Numbered from the stretch's first letter, positions 24,977-33,788 are shown. The stretch is DNA of 56,656 bases from Candidatus Syntrophosphaera sp. (GCA_019429425.1 JAHYIU010000006.1:1-56656); one strand, 5' to 3'. Notes: a model not told the origin generated them from the letters alone. Made by a program: numbers and translations.

Positions 24977-27229
24977 ATGCACAGATTTGAACGGTGCCTA
25001 ATGCTATGCCTGATGCTGGTCTTCAGCTTGGGCAGCCTGTTTGCGGCAGGCCAGACGATATATGAGATCCGCGTCGACGGGGCCAGAACGGTTTCCAGGG
25101 AACTGGTGACGTCGTCGATCAGTTTGCGCATTGGCGACGACCTCGATCCTGAGGAAGTGGCCAAATCGATCAAACAGCTCTATAAGATGGGCGTGTTTTC
25201 CGATATCCGGGTGAGCACGGAGCCCTATCAGAACGGGGTGAACCTGATCTTCCAGGTGGCCGAGAATCCCGTCCTTACCCAGATCAGCTATGACGGGATG
25301 AGCGTGGTCAAACCGAGCCGCTTGGATGAGTTGGTCACGGTCCGGATCGGCACTTTCTGGTCGCAGCAGCAGAAACAGGAGCTGATCAGAAAACTCAGGG
25401 ACGAGTATCACAGCAAGGGTTTCAGCAACGCCAAGGTGGACGTGACCGAGGAATTTCCTGAGGAAGGCAAGGTGCGGGTGACGGTCAAGGTGGACGAAGG
25501 GCACCGCCTGGCGATCAACAGCGTTACTTTCGTGGGCAACCTGAATTTTGACGACAAGACCCTCCTAAAGAGAATGAAGACCAAACCGAAGAACCTGCTG
25601 CGGTCCGGACGTTTCGAGCAGGCCAAATTCGATCAGGACCTGGTCAACCTGGCCGCGTACTACAAGAAAAACGGCTTCATCGACGTTCGGGTGGGCCCCT
25701 ATGAGCTGAAACAGATCGGCGAGAGGGATCTGGAACTGGTGATCACCATCCAGGAAGGGATCAAGTATATGCTTGGCAGCATCAGCATCAGCGGGAATGA
25801 AAATTTCACCAGCGAAGCCCTCCAAAGCGTTTTTACCCTCAAGTATGGAGAACCCTTCGACCAGGAAAAGTTTGACCGCCAACTGGCAGGGGTTTATTCC
25901 AAATATTTCGACGAGGGCTACATCTACACTGAGATCAAGCCGGACATCAAGAAAGAGGGCGACCAGCTGAACATAGAACTGCAGGTGAGTGAAGGCAACC
26001 GCGCCCGCATCCGGCAGATCCAGATAACCGGCAACCAGCGCACCAAGGAAAAGGTGATTAGGCGCCAACTGGATATCGCGCCCGGGGATTATTTCCGGCA
26101 GTTGCAGGTGATCCGCACCCAGCAGAATATCTACAATCTGGGTTTCTTTGAGCCGGACATCAAGCTGGATTACTCCCAGATCAATGAAAACGGCGATATC
26201 GACCTGATTTTCGACGTGATCGACAAATCTTCCGGCTCGGCCAACGGCGGTATCGGCTATAACAGCGCGGATGGAGTCGTGGGGCAGCTTTCCGTTTCGC
26301 AAAACAACCTCTTTGGCAATAACTGGTCCAGCAGTTTGATGTGGGAATTCGGCGGCAGCACGCAAAACTTTGAATTCAGCTTCACCAATCCCAATCTGCT
26401 GGATTCGGACCTGCTGCTGGGCAGTTCCCTGTATTACACCAAAAAGACCTGGAGCTCTTTCTACTACGAGATCTACAACCGCGGCGGCAGCGTCCGCCTG
26501 GGGCAATACATTCCCTGGGTCGACCGCACCAGGCTGGTTGGCGGATACTCCTTGTACGCGAAGAAATACCGCATCACAAACATGGACAGGTTTCTGGAGA
26601 CCATGGATCCGGGCAGCCCGCTGATCGAACTGGATTCATTGGATTGGCGCTACACCAGTGCCCTCAGCGCCACGGTCAGCCGCGACACGCGCGACAGCAT
26701 TTTCTTTCCCACGCGGGGCACGCAGCTAACCCTGTTCTCTGAGCTTGCCGGCGGTCTCCTGGGCGGGGATTTCGACTATTTCAAGCAGATCGCCCAAGTC
26801 AACTGGTACATGGAGACCTGGTATAAGATCACCCTGCGCACCAAATGGCGCTTCGGCTATATCACGCCCTACGGTTCATCTGAAGACGCGCCTCCGGACG
26901 AGAAATTCTATCTGGGGGGCACTGGCGTGGACGGAGTCCGCGGCTACGCTGACCGTTCCATAGGTCCAAAGGGCGGCGGATCCAGGGCAGTGATCTTTTC
27001 CAGCGAAATCGGTTATCCGATCGGGGGCGATCAGATCATCGCCATCGGATTCTTCGACGCGGGGGACAGCTACAATCACCTGCGGGAGTTCAATTTCCTC
27101 AAACTCAAAAAGGGCGTTGGTGCCGGGATCCGCATCCGCAGCCCCTTTGGCCTGATCGGATTTGACTATGCCTACAACCTGGAAGACGGGCATTGGGAAC
27201 CGCATCTGCAGTTTGGCACCACCTTCTAG
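24977..27229 (+). CDS. bamA: Outer-membrane protein assembly factor BamA
   Basis: BamA folds and inserts beta-barrel proteins into the outer membrane. The 750-residue product has a signal peptide (FSLGSLFAAGQ). Five POTRA domains follow to about residue 370 (first EIRVDGARTVSRELV; fifth IRQIQITGNQRTKEKVIRR), then an Omp85 barrel. The conserved lid-loop motif is present as VRGY (GGTGVDGVRGYADRS), where most BamA proteins have VRGF. The last strand ends HLQFGTTF with a terminal Phe as expected. GGAGG lies in front of the ATG. It heads a rightward operon that includes radical SAM, ispD and the GlmS-like gene. Presence of BamA confirms a diderm cell. Confidence 0.95.
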   Translation: MHRFERCLMLCLMLVFSLGSLFAAGQTIYEIRVDGARTVSRELVTSSISLRIGDDLDPEEVAKSIKQLYKMGVFSDIRVSTEPYQNGVNLIFQVAENPVLTQISYDGMSVVKPSRLDELVTVRIGTFWSQQQKQELIRKLRDEYHSKGFSNAKVDVTEEFPEEGKVRVTVKVDEGHRLAINSVTFVGNLNFDDKTLLKRMKTKPKNLLRSGRFEQAKFDQDLVNLAAYYKKNGFIDVRVGPYELKQIGERDLELVITIQEGIKYMLGSISISGNENFTSEALQSVFTLKYGEPFDQEKFDRQLAGVYSKYFDEGYIYTEIKPDIKKEGDQLNIELQVSEGNRARIRQIQITGNQRTKEKVIRRQLDIAPGDYFRQLQVIRTQQNIYNLGFFEPDIKLDYSQINENGDIDLIFDVIDKSSGSANGGIGYNSADGVVGQLSVSQNNLFGNNWSSSLMWEFGGSTQNFEFSFTNPNLLDSDLLLGSSLYYTKKTWSSFYYEIYNRGGSVRLGQYIPWVDRTRLVGGYSLYAKKYRITNMDRFLETMDPGSPLIELDSLDWRYTSALSATVSRDTRDSIFFPTRGTQLTLFSELAGGLLGGDFDYFKQIAQVNWYMETWYKITLRTKWRFGYITPYGSSEDAPPDEKFYLGGTGVDGVRGYADRSIGPKGGGSRAVIFSSEIGYPIGGDQIIAIGFFDAGDSYNHLREFNFLKLKKGVGAGIRIRSPFGLIGFDYAYNLEDGHWEPHLQFGTTF

Positions 27230-28177
27230 ATGAAGTATGAACACCTTTTTGGGCCCGTTCATTCCCGCCGGTTGGGATTGTCGCTTGGCGTGGACCTGGT
27301 CCCCTACAAATATTGCCCGCTGAACTGCGTTTATTGCGAAGTTCAGCGCACCACGCACCTCACCCTGCGCCGCAGGGAATTCTTTCCCCTGGAGGAGATC
27401 ACCTCTGAGCTGGCCGATTTCCTGTCCGCCAGGCCGGAACTTGATTACATCACCTTTTCCGGAGCAGGCGAGCCGACCCTGTATAGCAGGATCGGAGAGG
27501 TCATATCCTTCATTAAAAGCCATTATCCTGAATACAAACTGGCTGTGCTCACCAATGGCACTCTGCTCCATAACGCCACCATCAGAAAGGAGATCCTGCC
27601 CTGCGACCTGATCCTGCCCTCCCTCGATGCCTGCAATCAGGAGACCTACAGAAGGATAAACAGGCCCCACCAGGCATTGAGGGCTGAAGATCTTGTATTG
27701 GGATTGGCCACACTGCGCCAAGAATACAAAGGCCAGATCTGGCTGGAAGTGTTCATCATCGCCGGCATCAATGACACTGAGACTGAACTGGACTGCCTGA
27801 GCGAGGCCATAGCCAGGATCGCTCCGGACAAGGTGCAGATCAATTCCCTGGACCGGCCGGGCGCGGAAGAATGGGTCAAGGCTGCGGGCAACGCGGCGTT
27901 AAACAGAGTCAAGCAGCACTTTGAGGCGAAGCTGGCTATGCCGGTGGAGATCATAGCCAAAGTCCAGGCGGAGCAGTTCGAGACGATCGTGCCGGAGGAT
28001 GTGGAGCGTTCGATCTCCGCCACCCTGCAAAGGCGTCCTTCGACCGCGGAAGACCTGGCCGCCTCGCTGGGCCTGCATATCAATGAGGTGAGCAAATATC
28101 TGCGCCAGCTCCATGGCGAGCAGAAGATCAGCGTCAAACGAGAAAAGAGAGGAGTTTTTTACGCATGGATTCACTGA
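27230..28177 (+). CDS. Radical SAM protein with C-terminal winged-helix-like domain
   Basis: The 315-residue protein has the radical SAM cluster motif Y-C-P-L-N-C-V-Y-C at residues 29-36 (C-x3-C-x2-C), then FSGAGEPTLYSRIG for SAM binding and LPSLDACNQETYRRINRP. It resembles the COG0731-type Fe-S oxidoreductases, related to wyosine-forming Taw1, whose bacterial members have no agreed role. From about residue 245 to the end it has a helix-turn-helix shape (RRPSTAEDLAASLGLHINEV, then VSKYLRQLHGEQKISV), typical of a winged helix that could bind nucleic acid or partner protein. Its ATG directly follows the bamA stop and its last codons overlap ispD by 13 bases. RNA modification is a guess. Confidence 0.85.
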   Translation: MKYEHLFGPVHSRRLGLSLGVDLVPYKYCPLNCVYCEVQRTTHLTLRRREFFPLEEITSELADFLSARPELDYITFSGAGEPTLYSRIGEVISFIKSHYPEYKLAVLTNGTLLHNATIRKEILPCDLILPSLDACNQETYRRINRPHQALRAEDLVLGLATLRQEYKGQIWLEVFIIAGINDTETELDCLSEAIARIAPDKVQINSLDRPGAEEWVKAAGNAALNRVKQHFEAKLAMPVEIIAKVQAEQFETIVPEDVERSISATLQRRPSTAEDLAASLGLHINEVSKYLRQLHGEQKISVKREKRGVFYAWIH

Positions 28178-28863
28178 ACACGGCGATCATAACCGCCGCT
28201 GGATCGGGCAGCCGGATGGGAGGCACGGTCAAGAAGCAATTTCTGGAACTGGGCGGCATCCCCATTCTGGTCCATACCCTGGAGAAGTTCTTCAACTCCG
28301 CGTTTATCGACAATATTATCATCACCGCCCCGGAAGAACAACTGGCCTATACCGAAGAACTGGTGACCAGGTTTTTCGAAGATAGCGCCAAACCCTGGCT
28401 GGTAATGCCGGGCGGGATCGAGAGGCAGGACAGCATTTTCGGGGCCCTGCAGAACTGCCCGCCCTCGGTGCAGTATGTGTTCATCCACGACGCGGTGCGG
28501 CCATTCATCACGGAAGACCTTTTGGGCGAGCTGTATGAGATCGTGAAAAAAGAGAAGGCCGTGGTACCGGTGGCCAGGCTGAAAAACACGATCAAGCGCA
28601 TCGAGGCGGACTGGATCGCGGAAACGATCCCCCGGCACAATCTGGTCCAGGCTTTCACGCCCCAGGTCTTTTCCCATGAGCTGATCATGGCCGCCTACGA
28701 CAAGGCCTATCAGGAAGGCTACGTCAGCACGGATGATGCGGCGCTGGTGGAGCATTACGGCGGCAAGGTCCGCTATCAGTTCTGTTCCGACCTGAATCTC
28801 AAGATCACCGACGAGCTGGACCTGTTCTTCGCCCGGCAGATCATCGACAACGCTTTGGTGTAA
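28165..28863 (+). CDS. ispD: 2-C-methyl-D-erythritol 4-phosphate cytidylyltransferase
   Basis: IspD is the third enzyme of the non-mevalonate isoprenoid pathway, joining CTP and methylerythritol phosphate in the cytosol. The 232-residue protein has the CTP-binding loop ITAAGSGSRMGGTVKKQF, PGGIERQDSIFGAL, FIHDAVRPFI and VPVARLKNTIKRI, all family signatures, and a length typical of the family. The RBS GAGGAG lies inside the radical SAM gene. ispF is found 2.8 kb downstream, separated by the GlmS-like gene. Confidence 0.96.
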   Translation: MDSLNTAIITAAGSGSRMGGTVKKQFLELGGIPILVHTLEKFFNSAFIDNIIITAPEEQLAYTEELVTRFFEDSAKPWLVMPGGIERQDSIFGALQNCPPSVQYVFIHDAVRPFITEDLLGELYEIVKKEKAVVPVARLKNTIKRIEADWIAETIPRHNLVQAFTPQVFSHELIMAAYDKAYQEGYVSTDDAALVEHYGGKVRYQFCSDLNLKITDELDLFFARQIIDNALV

Positions 28864-28877
28864 AGGACTTTGCCAAT

Positions 28878-31625
28878 ATGCGCGGATTTTTGGATGGATA
28901 CAATGGTTGGCTGAGGAAACTGGCCGACCGCGTGAACGGCTTGCGCTTGTTTCTGCCTGTTCCGGGGATCGGATGCGGCGTATTGGGACTCGCCCTGCCC
29001 AAGGTTTCGGTCAATATGGGCCAATACGCTTCCCGCCTGCTCAAGGCCCTTGAATACAGGGGCTATGATTCCACGGGGGCCGCATTCCAGGGAGAAGATC
29101 AGAACATCGTCCTGCTCAAGGATGTGGGAGCGCCAAGCACTCTGGTCAAGACCCTGGGGATCGAGAAACAGAGCGGGAAACTCTTCTGCGGGCAGGTGCG
29201 CTGGGCCACTTTCGGCTTTGTGAACAAGGCCAACGCCCAACCCCACGAAGTGAAATGCAAGCGCCATATCTACGGCGCTCATAACGGCAATATCACCAAC
29301 ACCCGCGAGCTCAAGGTTTTCCTTACCAAAGAAGGACACACAGTGCTTTCCGACAACGACGGCGAGATGCTCGTGCACACGGTCGAGCACTATTTCGACG
29401 TTGAAATGGACAAGGCCGGCAACCCTCAGGAAACAGAGGAACGCAAAGCCTGTATGCGGCGCGCCATCATCAATACGGCCGATCAGACCATCGGCTCCTA
29501 CGCGGCCGTGATCGTCGATCCAGCCACCCAGACCATGTGGGCGATCAAAGCCGGGAGCAGCCTCTATTTCGGAGTGGGCGAACTGGACGGGGAACCTTTC
29601 GCGCTGGCTTCATCGGACCTCACGGCGGTTTTGCGTTTTACCAAGCTGCTGGTTAATCTGCGGGAAGGTGAATTCATTGAATACGATTCCAGCCACTACC
29701 AGATCTTTGCCCAGAAGAATCTGCGGTTCAAGCGTTTGAACCAGCCTCCGGAAATCTATGACAAAGGTGACAGGATCGACACCAAACCGGTGTTTTCCAA
29801 GCTGCGGGCCGAGGATGTGGAACTGCTTCCGGAGTTTGAATACTTCATGGAGCAGGAGATCTATGCCCAGGTGGAATCGACCGGCAAACTGATCAAGCTT
29901 TTCCAGGGTGGCTCCAATACCGGCAAACGCATGCTTGACCTGATCGAGCAGGAACAGATGCGAGATCTGCTCTGCCAGAAGATGGCCCGGATTCTGGAAA
30001 CTGAGGATTTTGTCCCCAAACAGGCCCTGTTTGACGCTCTGATCGATTCCGAGGAGTTTTCCCAGTTCTTCATCAATGCCAAAAAGTCGTATCGGGAGAT
30101 CTTCGACGTTGCCGTCCAGGAAGATTTTGAGAAGAAATATTTCTTCTCGACCGAGAAAAACATCTTCATCGACCTGCTGGGAAAAGAGTTCGACGTCCGC
30201 AGGCTTTTGCTGGCCAAAGCTTTCGATTCCCTCTCCGAAGCCCACAGTGTGGAAGATTTTGAGATCAGCGTCCAAGCTTTTCTCTCTCAGGTTAAAAACA
30301 CCCTGCAGAACAACCGCGTGGCCTATTCCATTGCCTGCGGGACCAGTTTTCACGCCACCAAGATCGGCGCCCTGTTCTTCAACGAGATCGCCGGTGTGGA
30401 GATCATTCCCATCCTGCCGGGAGATTTCCGGGGCGAATATTCACACTGCATCAAGGACAACGACCTCATCATCGGTGTTTCCCAATCCGGCGAGACCAAA
30501 GACTTGATCGATATCTTCAATGACATTGAAAGCAGCAACGTGAACGTCAGCAAAGTGGTATTGGTCAACAACCTCAATTCCACGCTGGGCCAGGAAAAAG
30601 GCGACCTGGCGATCCAGATCCTCTGCGGGCCGGAGATCGCCGTTCCCGCAACCAAGAGCTTCATGAACCAGATCACCCTCTTCTACTATCTGGCCATCCG
30701 CACAGCCCGCATGAAGCTTCAGGAACTGGCTGACGGGGAAGATGCGGATCTCGTGCGAAAAAAACTGGAGATCCTGGAGCAGCGTGAGCAAACCCTTGCC
30801 AATATTCCTTCACTGATCAGGGAAACTCTGGAAAACAACGCGGACGAGATTGATTCCATCGCCGCCAAGATCTACATGGAGCCTTCGCTGCATATCCTGG
30901 CCACCAAGATCAGCGGCGTGGCGATGGAGGGAGCCCTCAAGATCCGCGAAACCGTGCTCAACCACGCTGAAGGACGCGAGGCCTCCGAATTCAAGCACGG
31001 GCCGAACACTATCCTGGGCAAGAACACGGTCTTTGGGATCAAGCATGTGCGCAGCTTTGTGCGCGCCTTTGGGAACCAGATCAACCGCATCGATACCGAA
31101 TCCCAAAATCGCGACATCTCCCGGTGGGAAACCCGGGACATCTATAAAGCCATGGTGGACTACATCTTCACCCGGGTCAGGCCTTTCAACCTTTCTCCCG
31201 AAGCCGACCGACTCTTCCGCGAAACGGTTGAGGAGCACGATTTCTTCTCCTCCCTATACAGGAATTATCCCCTCATATATGTGACGGGCCCGGACCAGAG
31301 GGACGTGAACCTCACCATATCCCAGATCAACACCCACAAGATCCGCGGCGCCAATACCTATGTGATCGCCGAAGAGGACGACAAGCTGCTGAAGAACGCC
31401 AGCGCCAATCCCCGCGAGGGAGAATACTATGGCTGGGGCTATGTGATGCTGCCCAAGACCGGGGACAGCCTGCTCACCTGTTTTTCCGCAACGGTCGCCT
31501 TGCAGCTATTGGCCCTGCGGATGAGCATCCGCAAGATGAAGAAGCTGGATAAGCTGAACATGCTCGACCACGGCGTCCATCCCGACGTTCCCAAAAACGT
31601 GTCCAAGTCGATAACGGTGGATTAG
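28878..31625 (+). CDS. Large GlmS-like glutamine amidotransferase/SIS-domain protein
   Basis: GlmS makes glucosamine-6-phosphate from fructose-6-phosphate and glutamine for cell-wall and LPS precursors. The 915-residue product is about 300 longer than usual. The class II amidotransferase domain (33-270) has CGVLG, LEYRGYDSTGAAFQ, QVRWATFGFVNKANAQPH, YGAHNGNITN and SDNDGEMLVH. A region without match (about 270-470) follows. Two SIS domains then carry ACGTSFHATK, GVSQSGETKDL, VPATKSFMNQI, MEGALKIRE and EFKHGPN, as in the isomerase. The nucleophile should be the first residue, but here it is Cys33: the residue before it is Gly and no in-frame start lies there. A 32-residue propeptide would have to be removed, as in PurF. 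The RWAT-H-G motif reads RWAT-F-G. GlmS is the best guess; another sugar-phosphate aminating role is possible. Confidence 0.8.
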   Translation: MRGFLDGYNGWLRKLADRVNGLRLFLPVPGIGCGVLGLALPKVSVNMGQYASRLLKALEYRGYDSTGAAFQGEDQNIVLLKDVGAPSTLVKTLGIEKQSGKLFCGQVRWATFGFVNKANAQPHEVKCKRHIYGAHNGNITNTRELKVFLTKEGHTVLSDNDGEMLVHTVEHYFDVEMDKAGNPQETEERKACMRRAIINTADQTIGSYAAVIVDPATQTMWAIKAGSSLYFGVGELDGEPFALASSDLTAVLRFTKLLVNLREGEFIEYDSSHYQIFAQKNLRFKRLNQPPEIYDKGDRIDTKPVFSKLRAEDVELLPEFEYFMEQEIYAQVESTGKLIKLFQGGSNTGKRMLDLIEQEQMRDLLCQKMARILETEDFVPKQALFDALIDSEEFSQFFINAKKSYREIFDVAVQEDFEKKYFFSTEKNIFIDLLGKEFDVRRLLLAKAFDSLSEAHSVEDFEISVQAFLSQVKNTLQNNRVAYSIACGTSFHATKIGALFFNEIAGVEIIPILPGDFRGEYSHCIKDNDLIIGVSQSGETKDLIDIFNDIESSNVNVSKVVLVNNLNSTLGQEKGDLAIQILCGPEIAVPATKSFMNQITLFYYLAIRTARMKLQELADGEDADLVRKKLEILEQREQTLANIPSLIRETLENNADEIDSIAAKIYMEPSLHILATKISGVAMEGALKIRETVLNHAEGREASEFKHGPNTILGKNTVFGIKHVRSFVRAFGNQINRIDTESQNRDISRWETRDIYKAMVDYIFTRVRPFNLSPEADRLFRETVEEHDFFSSLYRNYPLIYVTGPDQRDVNLTISQINTHKIRGANTYVIAEEDDKLLKNASANPREGEYYGWGYVMLPKTGDSLLTCFSATVALQLLALRMSIRKMKKLDKLNMLDHGVHPDVPKNVSKSITVD

Positions 31626-31628
31626 CCT

Positions 31629-32105
31629 ATGTTGCGCATAGGTTTAGGTTACGATGTCCACCGCCTGGTCCCGGACCGGAAGTTGGTCCTGGGAGGGGTG
31701 GAGATCCCCTATGAACGGGGTCTTGAGGGCCATTCAGATGCCGATGTGCTGATTCACAGCGTGATCGACGCCCTGCTCGGAGCGCTCTCATTGGGCGACA
31801 TTGGCAGCCACTTTCCCGACAACGACCCAGCCTATAAGGATATAGACAGCCGGTTCCTGCTCCGCAGGGCTTTTTCGCTTATTGCGGCCAGGCAATTCAA
31901 GCTGAATAACCTGGATTGCACGGTCTGCGCCTCAGCGCCGAAATTGCAGCCCTTCATTGGGCAAATGCGCGCCAATCTGGCCGAAGATCTTAAGTGCCCG
32001 GTTGGCCTCATCTCCGTGAAAGCCACCACCGAGGAAGGTTTGGGCGTTTCCGGCAATGGGGAGGGGATCTCCTGCTATTGCGTGGTGCTGGTGGAGCAGA
32101 CATGA
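31629..32105 (+). CDS. ispF: 2-C-methyl-D-erythritol 2,4-cyclodiphosphate synthase
   Basis: IspF cyclises the CDP-methylerythritol phosphate product to the cyclodiphosphate in the isoprenoid pathway. The 158-residue protein shows the zinc ligands in GYDVHRL near the start, LEGHSDADVLIHSVIDALLG and GDIGSHFPDNDP, and the substrate motif KATTEEGLGVSGNGEGISC. Length and motifs are normal. It begins 3 bases after the GlmS-like gene and its stop overlaps the next start (ATGA). Confidence 0.97.
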   Translation: MLRIGLGYDVHRLVPDRKLVLGGVEIPYERGLEGHSDADVLIHSVIDALLGALSLGDIGSHFPDNDPAYKDIDSRFLLRRAFSLIAARQFKLNNLDCTVCASAPKLQPFIGQMRANLAEDLKCPVGLISVKATTEEGLGVSGNGEGISCYCVVLVEQT

Positions 32106-32851
32106 AAGCGCTGGGGATCATAGGCTATCACCACACCGGCAAGACCACCCTGGCCACGCAGCTGATCTCGGCATTGTCCGGCCAGGGATTCAAGGTTGCC
32201 TCGATCAAGGACATTCACAATGAAAACTATCACGCGGACAGCGAGGGTTCCAACTCCTGGAAGCATGCCAGGGCCGGAGCAACGCAGGTTTTTGCCCGCG
32301 GATTACATGATGCCGCCCTGATCCTGACCCCGGCGCCAGAACTGACAAACATGCTGGCCTTGCTTCAGGCCGATTGGCTGGTCATCGAAGGCTTGAAGAG
32401 CGCTGCAGTGCCCAAGATCATTTGCGCGGACACCACTGAGCAGGTGGATGAACTGATCGATGATACAGTCTTTGCCCTTAGTGGCAGGATTTCTGACCAG
32501 ATGGATTCCTATCGGGGCCTGCCGGTGTTCTGCCTGCAAAGGTCAGCTCCGCAATTGCTTGAGGCTATACTGCAAAAGAGTTTTGCCATCCTGCCCCAGA
32601 GCGATCCCGCTTGCTGCAGCGCCTGCGGCAGATCCTGCTGGCAGCTGGCGGCGGACATTGTGCAAGGCAGGGCCACCCGCGATGATTGCGTGCTGGACGG
32701 GCAAAACTCCCTTGTTCTGGAAGTGGGCGGAAAACAGGCCACGATCGTCCCCTTTGTCCAAAATCTATTGCGGGACTGTGTCCTGGCCTTTGTGGACAAC
32801 CTGAAGGGCATTGACTCTCGAGGGGACATCTCCATTCAGATCAAGAGATGA
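32102..32851 (+). CDS. MobB-like GTP-binding protein fused to an Fe-S domain
   Basis: MobB proteins bind GTP and help attach a nucleotide to molybdopterin for molybdenum or tungsten enzymes. The 249-residue product has the P-loop GYHHTGKTTLATQL at about residues 8-21, then VASIKDIHNENYHAD and DWLVIEGLK as in MobB. The C-terminal part carries Cys171, 172, 175, 179 and 196 in a C-x2-C-x3-C-x16-C layout (CCSACGRSCWQLAADIVQG). That resembles the 4Fe-4S domain of RnfB and corrinoid proteins (PF04060), so it probably holds an Fe-S cluster. The start is the ATG at 32102, which overlaps the ispF stop by four bases. It is followed by ThiF- and ThiS-like genes, so the trio may serve a sulfur- and metal-cofactor pathway. 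Confidence 0.8.
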   Translation: MKALGIIGYHHTGKTTLATQLISALSGQGFKVASIKDIHNENYHADSEGSNSWKHARAGATQVFARGLHDAALILTPAPELTNMLALLQADWLVIEGLKSAAVPKIICADTTEQVDELIDDTVFALSGRISDQMDSYRGLPVFCLQRSAPQLLEAILQKSFAILPQSDPACCSACGRSCWQLAADIVQGRATRDDCVLDGQNSLVLEVGGKQATIVPFVQNLLRDCVLAFVDNLKGIDSRGDISIQIKR

Positions 32852-32854
32852 CGC

Positions 32855-33472
32855 ATGGACAAGCTTTACACTGAGTTCTTTTCCGGGCATGACCCTGCCC
32901 AACTTGAAAAATGGCGCCAGGCGACAGTCGGCATCGCCGGGGCGGGCGGATTGGGTTCAAACGCGGCCCTGGCCCTGACCCGGGCTGGGATCGGGAACCT
33001 GATCATCGCTGACCACGACTCGGTTTCCGCCGCGAATCTCAATCGCCAGCAGTTTTTCCTCAATCAGGTGGGATTGCCCAAGGTATCCGCGCTGCAGGAC
33101 ACTCTGCGCCGCATCAGCCCCTATACCAAAGTTTCCGTATATAATGTGCGGATCACCCCGGTCAATCTGGAGAGCGTCTTTGGCAAGGCGGACATCCTGA
33201 TCGAGGCTTTTGACGATGCCGGTCAAAAGGAGATGCTGATCGAAACCTGGCAGAGCCTGTATCCGGAGCGCTATATAATCGCCGCTTCGGGTCTCGCGGG
33301 AGTGGGCAAAAACGAGCTGATCCACACCGAGCGGCTGGGGACTCTATTCATTGTGGGCGATGGAGTCAGCGAACTGCAGGAGGGTGTCAGCCCGGTCTCG
33401 GCCCGCGTGGCGGTGGTGGCCAACATGCAGGCAAATCTCTGTCTGGAACTGCTTTTGGGGCAAAAGGACTGA
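32855..33472 (+). CDS. ThiF-family sulfur carrier protein adenylyltransferase
   Basis: ThiF/MoeB-type E1-like enzymes use ATP to adenylate the C-terminal glycine of a small sulfur carrier. The 205-residue protein has the nucleotide motif VGIAGAGGLGSNAALALTRAG, then ADHDSVSAANLNRQQFF with the conserved Arg, and VGLPKVSALQDTLRRISP. The short form lacks the C-terminal zinc-binding cysteines of classical ThiF/MoeB and fits the thiF family 2 subgroup. It starts 3 bases after the MobB-like gene, and the carrier-protein gene follows 2 bases after it, so their products surely act together. No thiamine or molybdopterin ring genes lie in the window, so the end product is unknown. Confidence 0.87.
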   Translation: MDKLYTEFFSGHDPAQLEKWRQATVGIAGAGGLGSNAALALTRAGIGNLIIADHDSVSAANLNRQQFFLNQVGLPKVSALQDTLRRISPYTKVSVYNVRITPVNLESVFGKADILIEAFDDAGQKEMLIETWQSLYPERYIIAASGLAGVGKNELIHTERLGTLFIVGDGVSELQEGVSPVSARVAVVANMQANLCLELLLGQKD

Positions 33473-33474
33473 CC

Positions 33475-33678
33475 ATGCCCAGCATCAAGGTCAACGGACA
33501 CGATCTGGAATGGGAGGAGGGCATGACGGTGCGCCGCGTCCTGGCCAAAATGAACTACACTTTTCCCATGCTGGTGATCAAGATCGATGGCCGGCTGGTC
33601 AAAAAAGAGGATTGGGAAACGGCTGAAGTCCCTTCCGGAGCGGATGTAAGCGTCTATCACCTGATCAGCGGCGGCTGA
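33475..33678 (+). CDS. ThiS/MoaD-like sulfur carrier protein
   Basis: The 67-residue beta-grasp protein begins PSIKVNGHDLEWEEGMTV and ends in YHLISGG. The terminal Gly-Gly is the site that is adenylated and thiocarboxylated to carry sulfur for thiazole or molybdopterin synthesis. Size and C-terminus fit ThiS better than the longer MoaD. It is the last gene of the bamA-to-thiS rightward set and lies 45 bases before a strong terminator. Its partner is the ThiF-like enzyme just upstream. Confidence 0.85.
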   Translation: MPSIKVNGHDLEWEEGMTVRRVLAKMNYTFPMLVIKIDGRLVKKEDWETAEVPSGADVSVYHLISGG

Positions 33679-33723
33679 ACAAACACCCATCCAGATACGC
33701 ATCGGTTTTCAAGGAACAAGAAA

Positions 33724-33754
33724 AACCCCGGAGCAGAAACTCCGGGGTTCATTT
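33724..33754. terminator. Bidirectional rho-independent terminator
   Basis: AACCCCGGAG (33724-33733) pairs with CTCCGGGGTT (33740-33749). On the plus strand TTCATTT follows; on the minus strand TTTTTCTTG follows, the better tract. It serves the convergent ThiS gene and the secreted-protein gene. A second palindrome, CCGGGACCTC/GAGGCCCGG (33761-33782), lies between it and the minus-strand stop. Confidence 0.85.
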
Positions 33755-33788
33755 ATTGTCCGGGACCTCTTAGAGGCCCGGGTTATGA

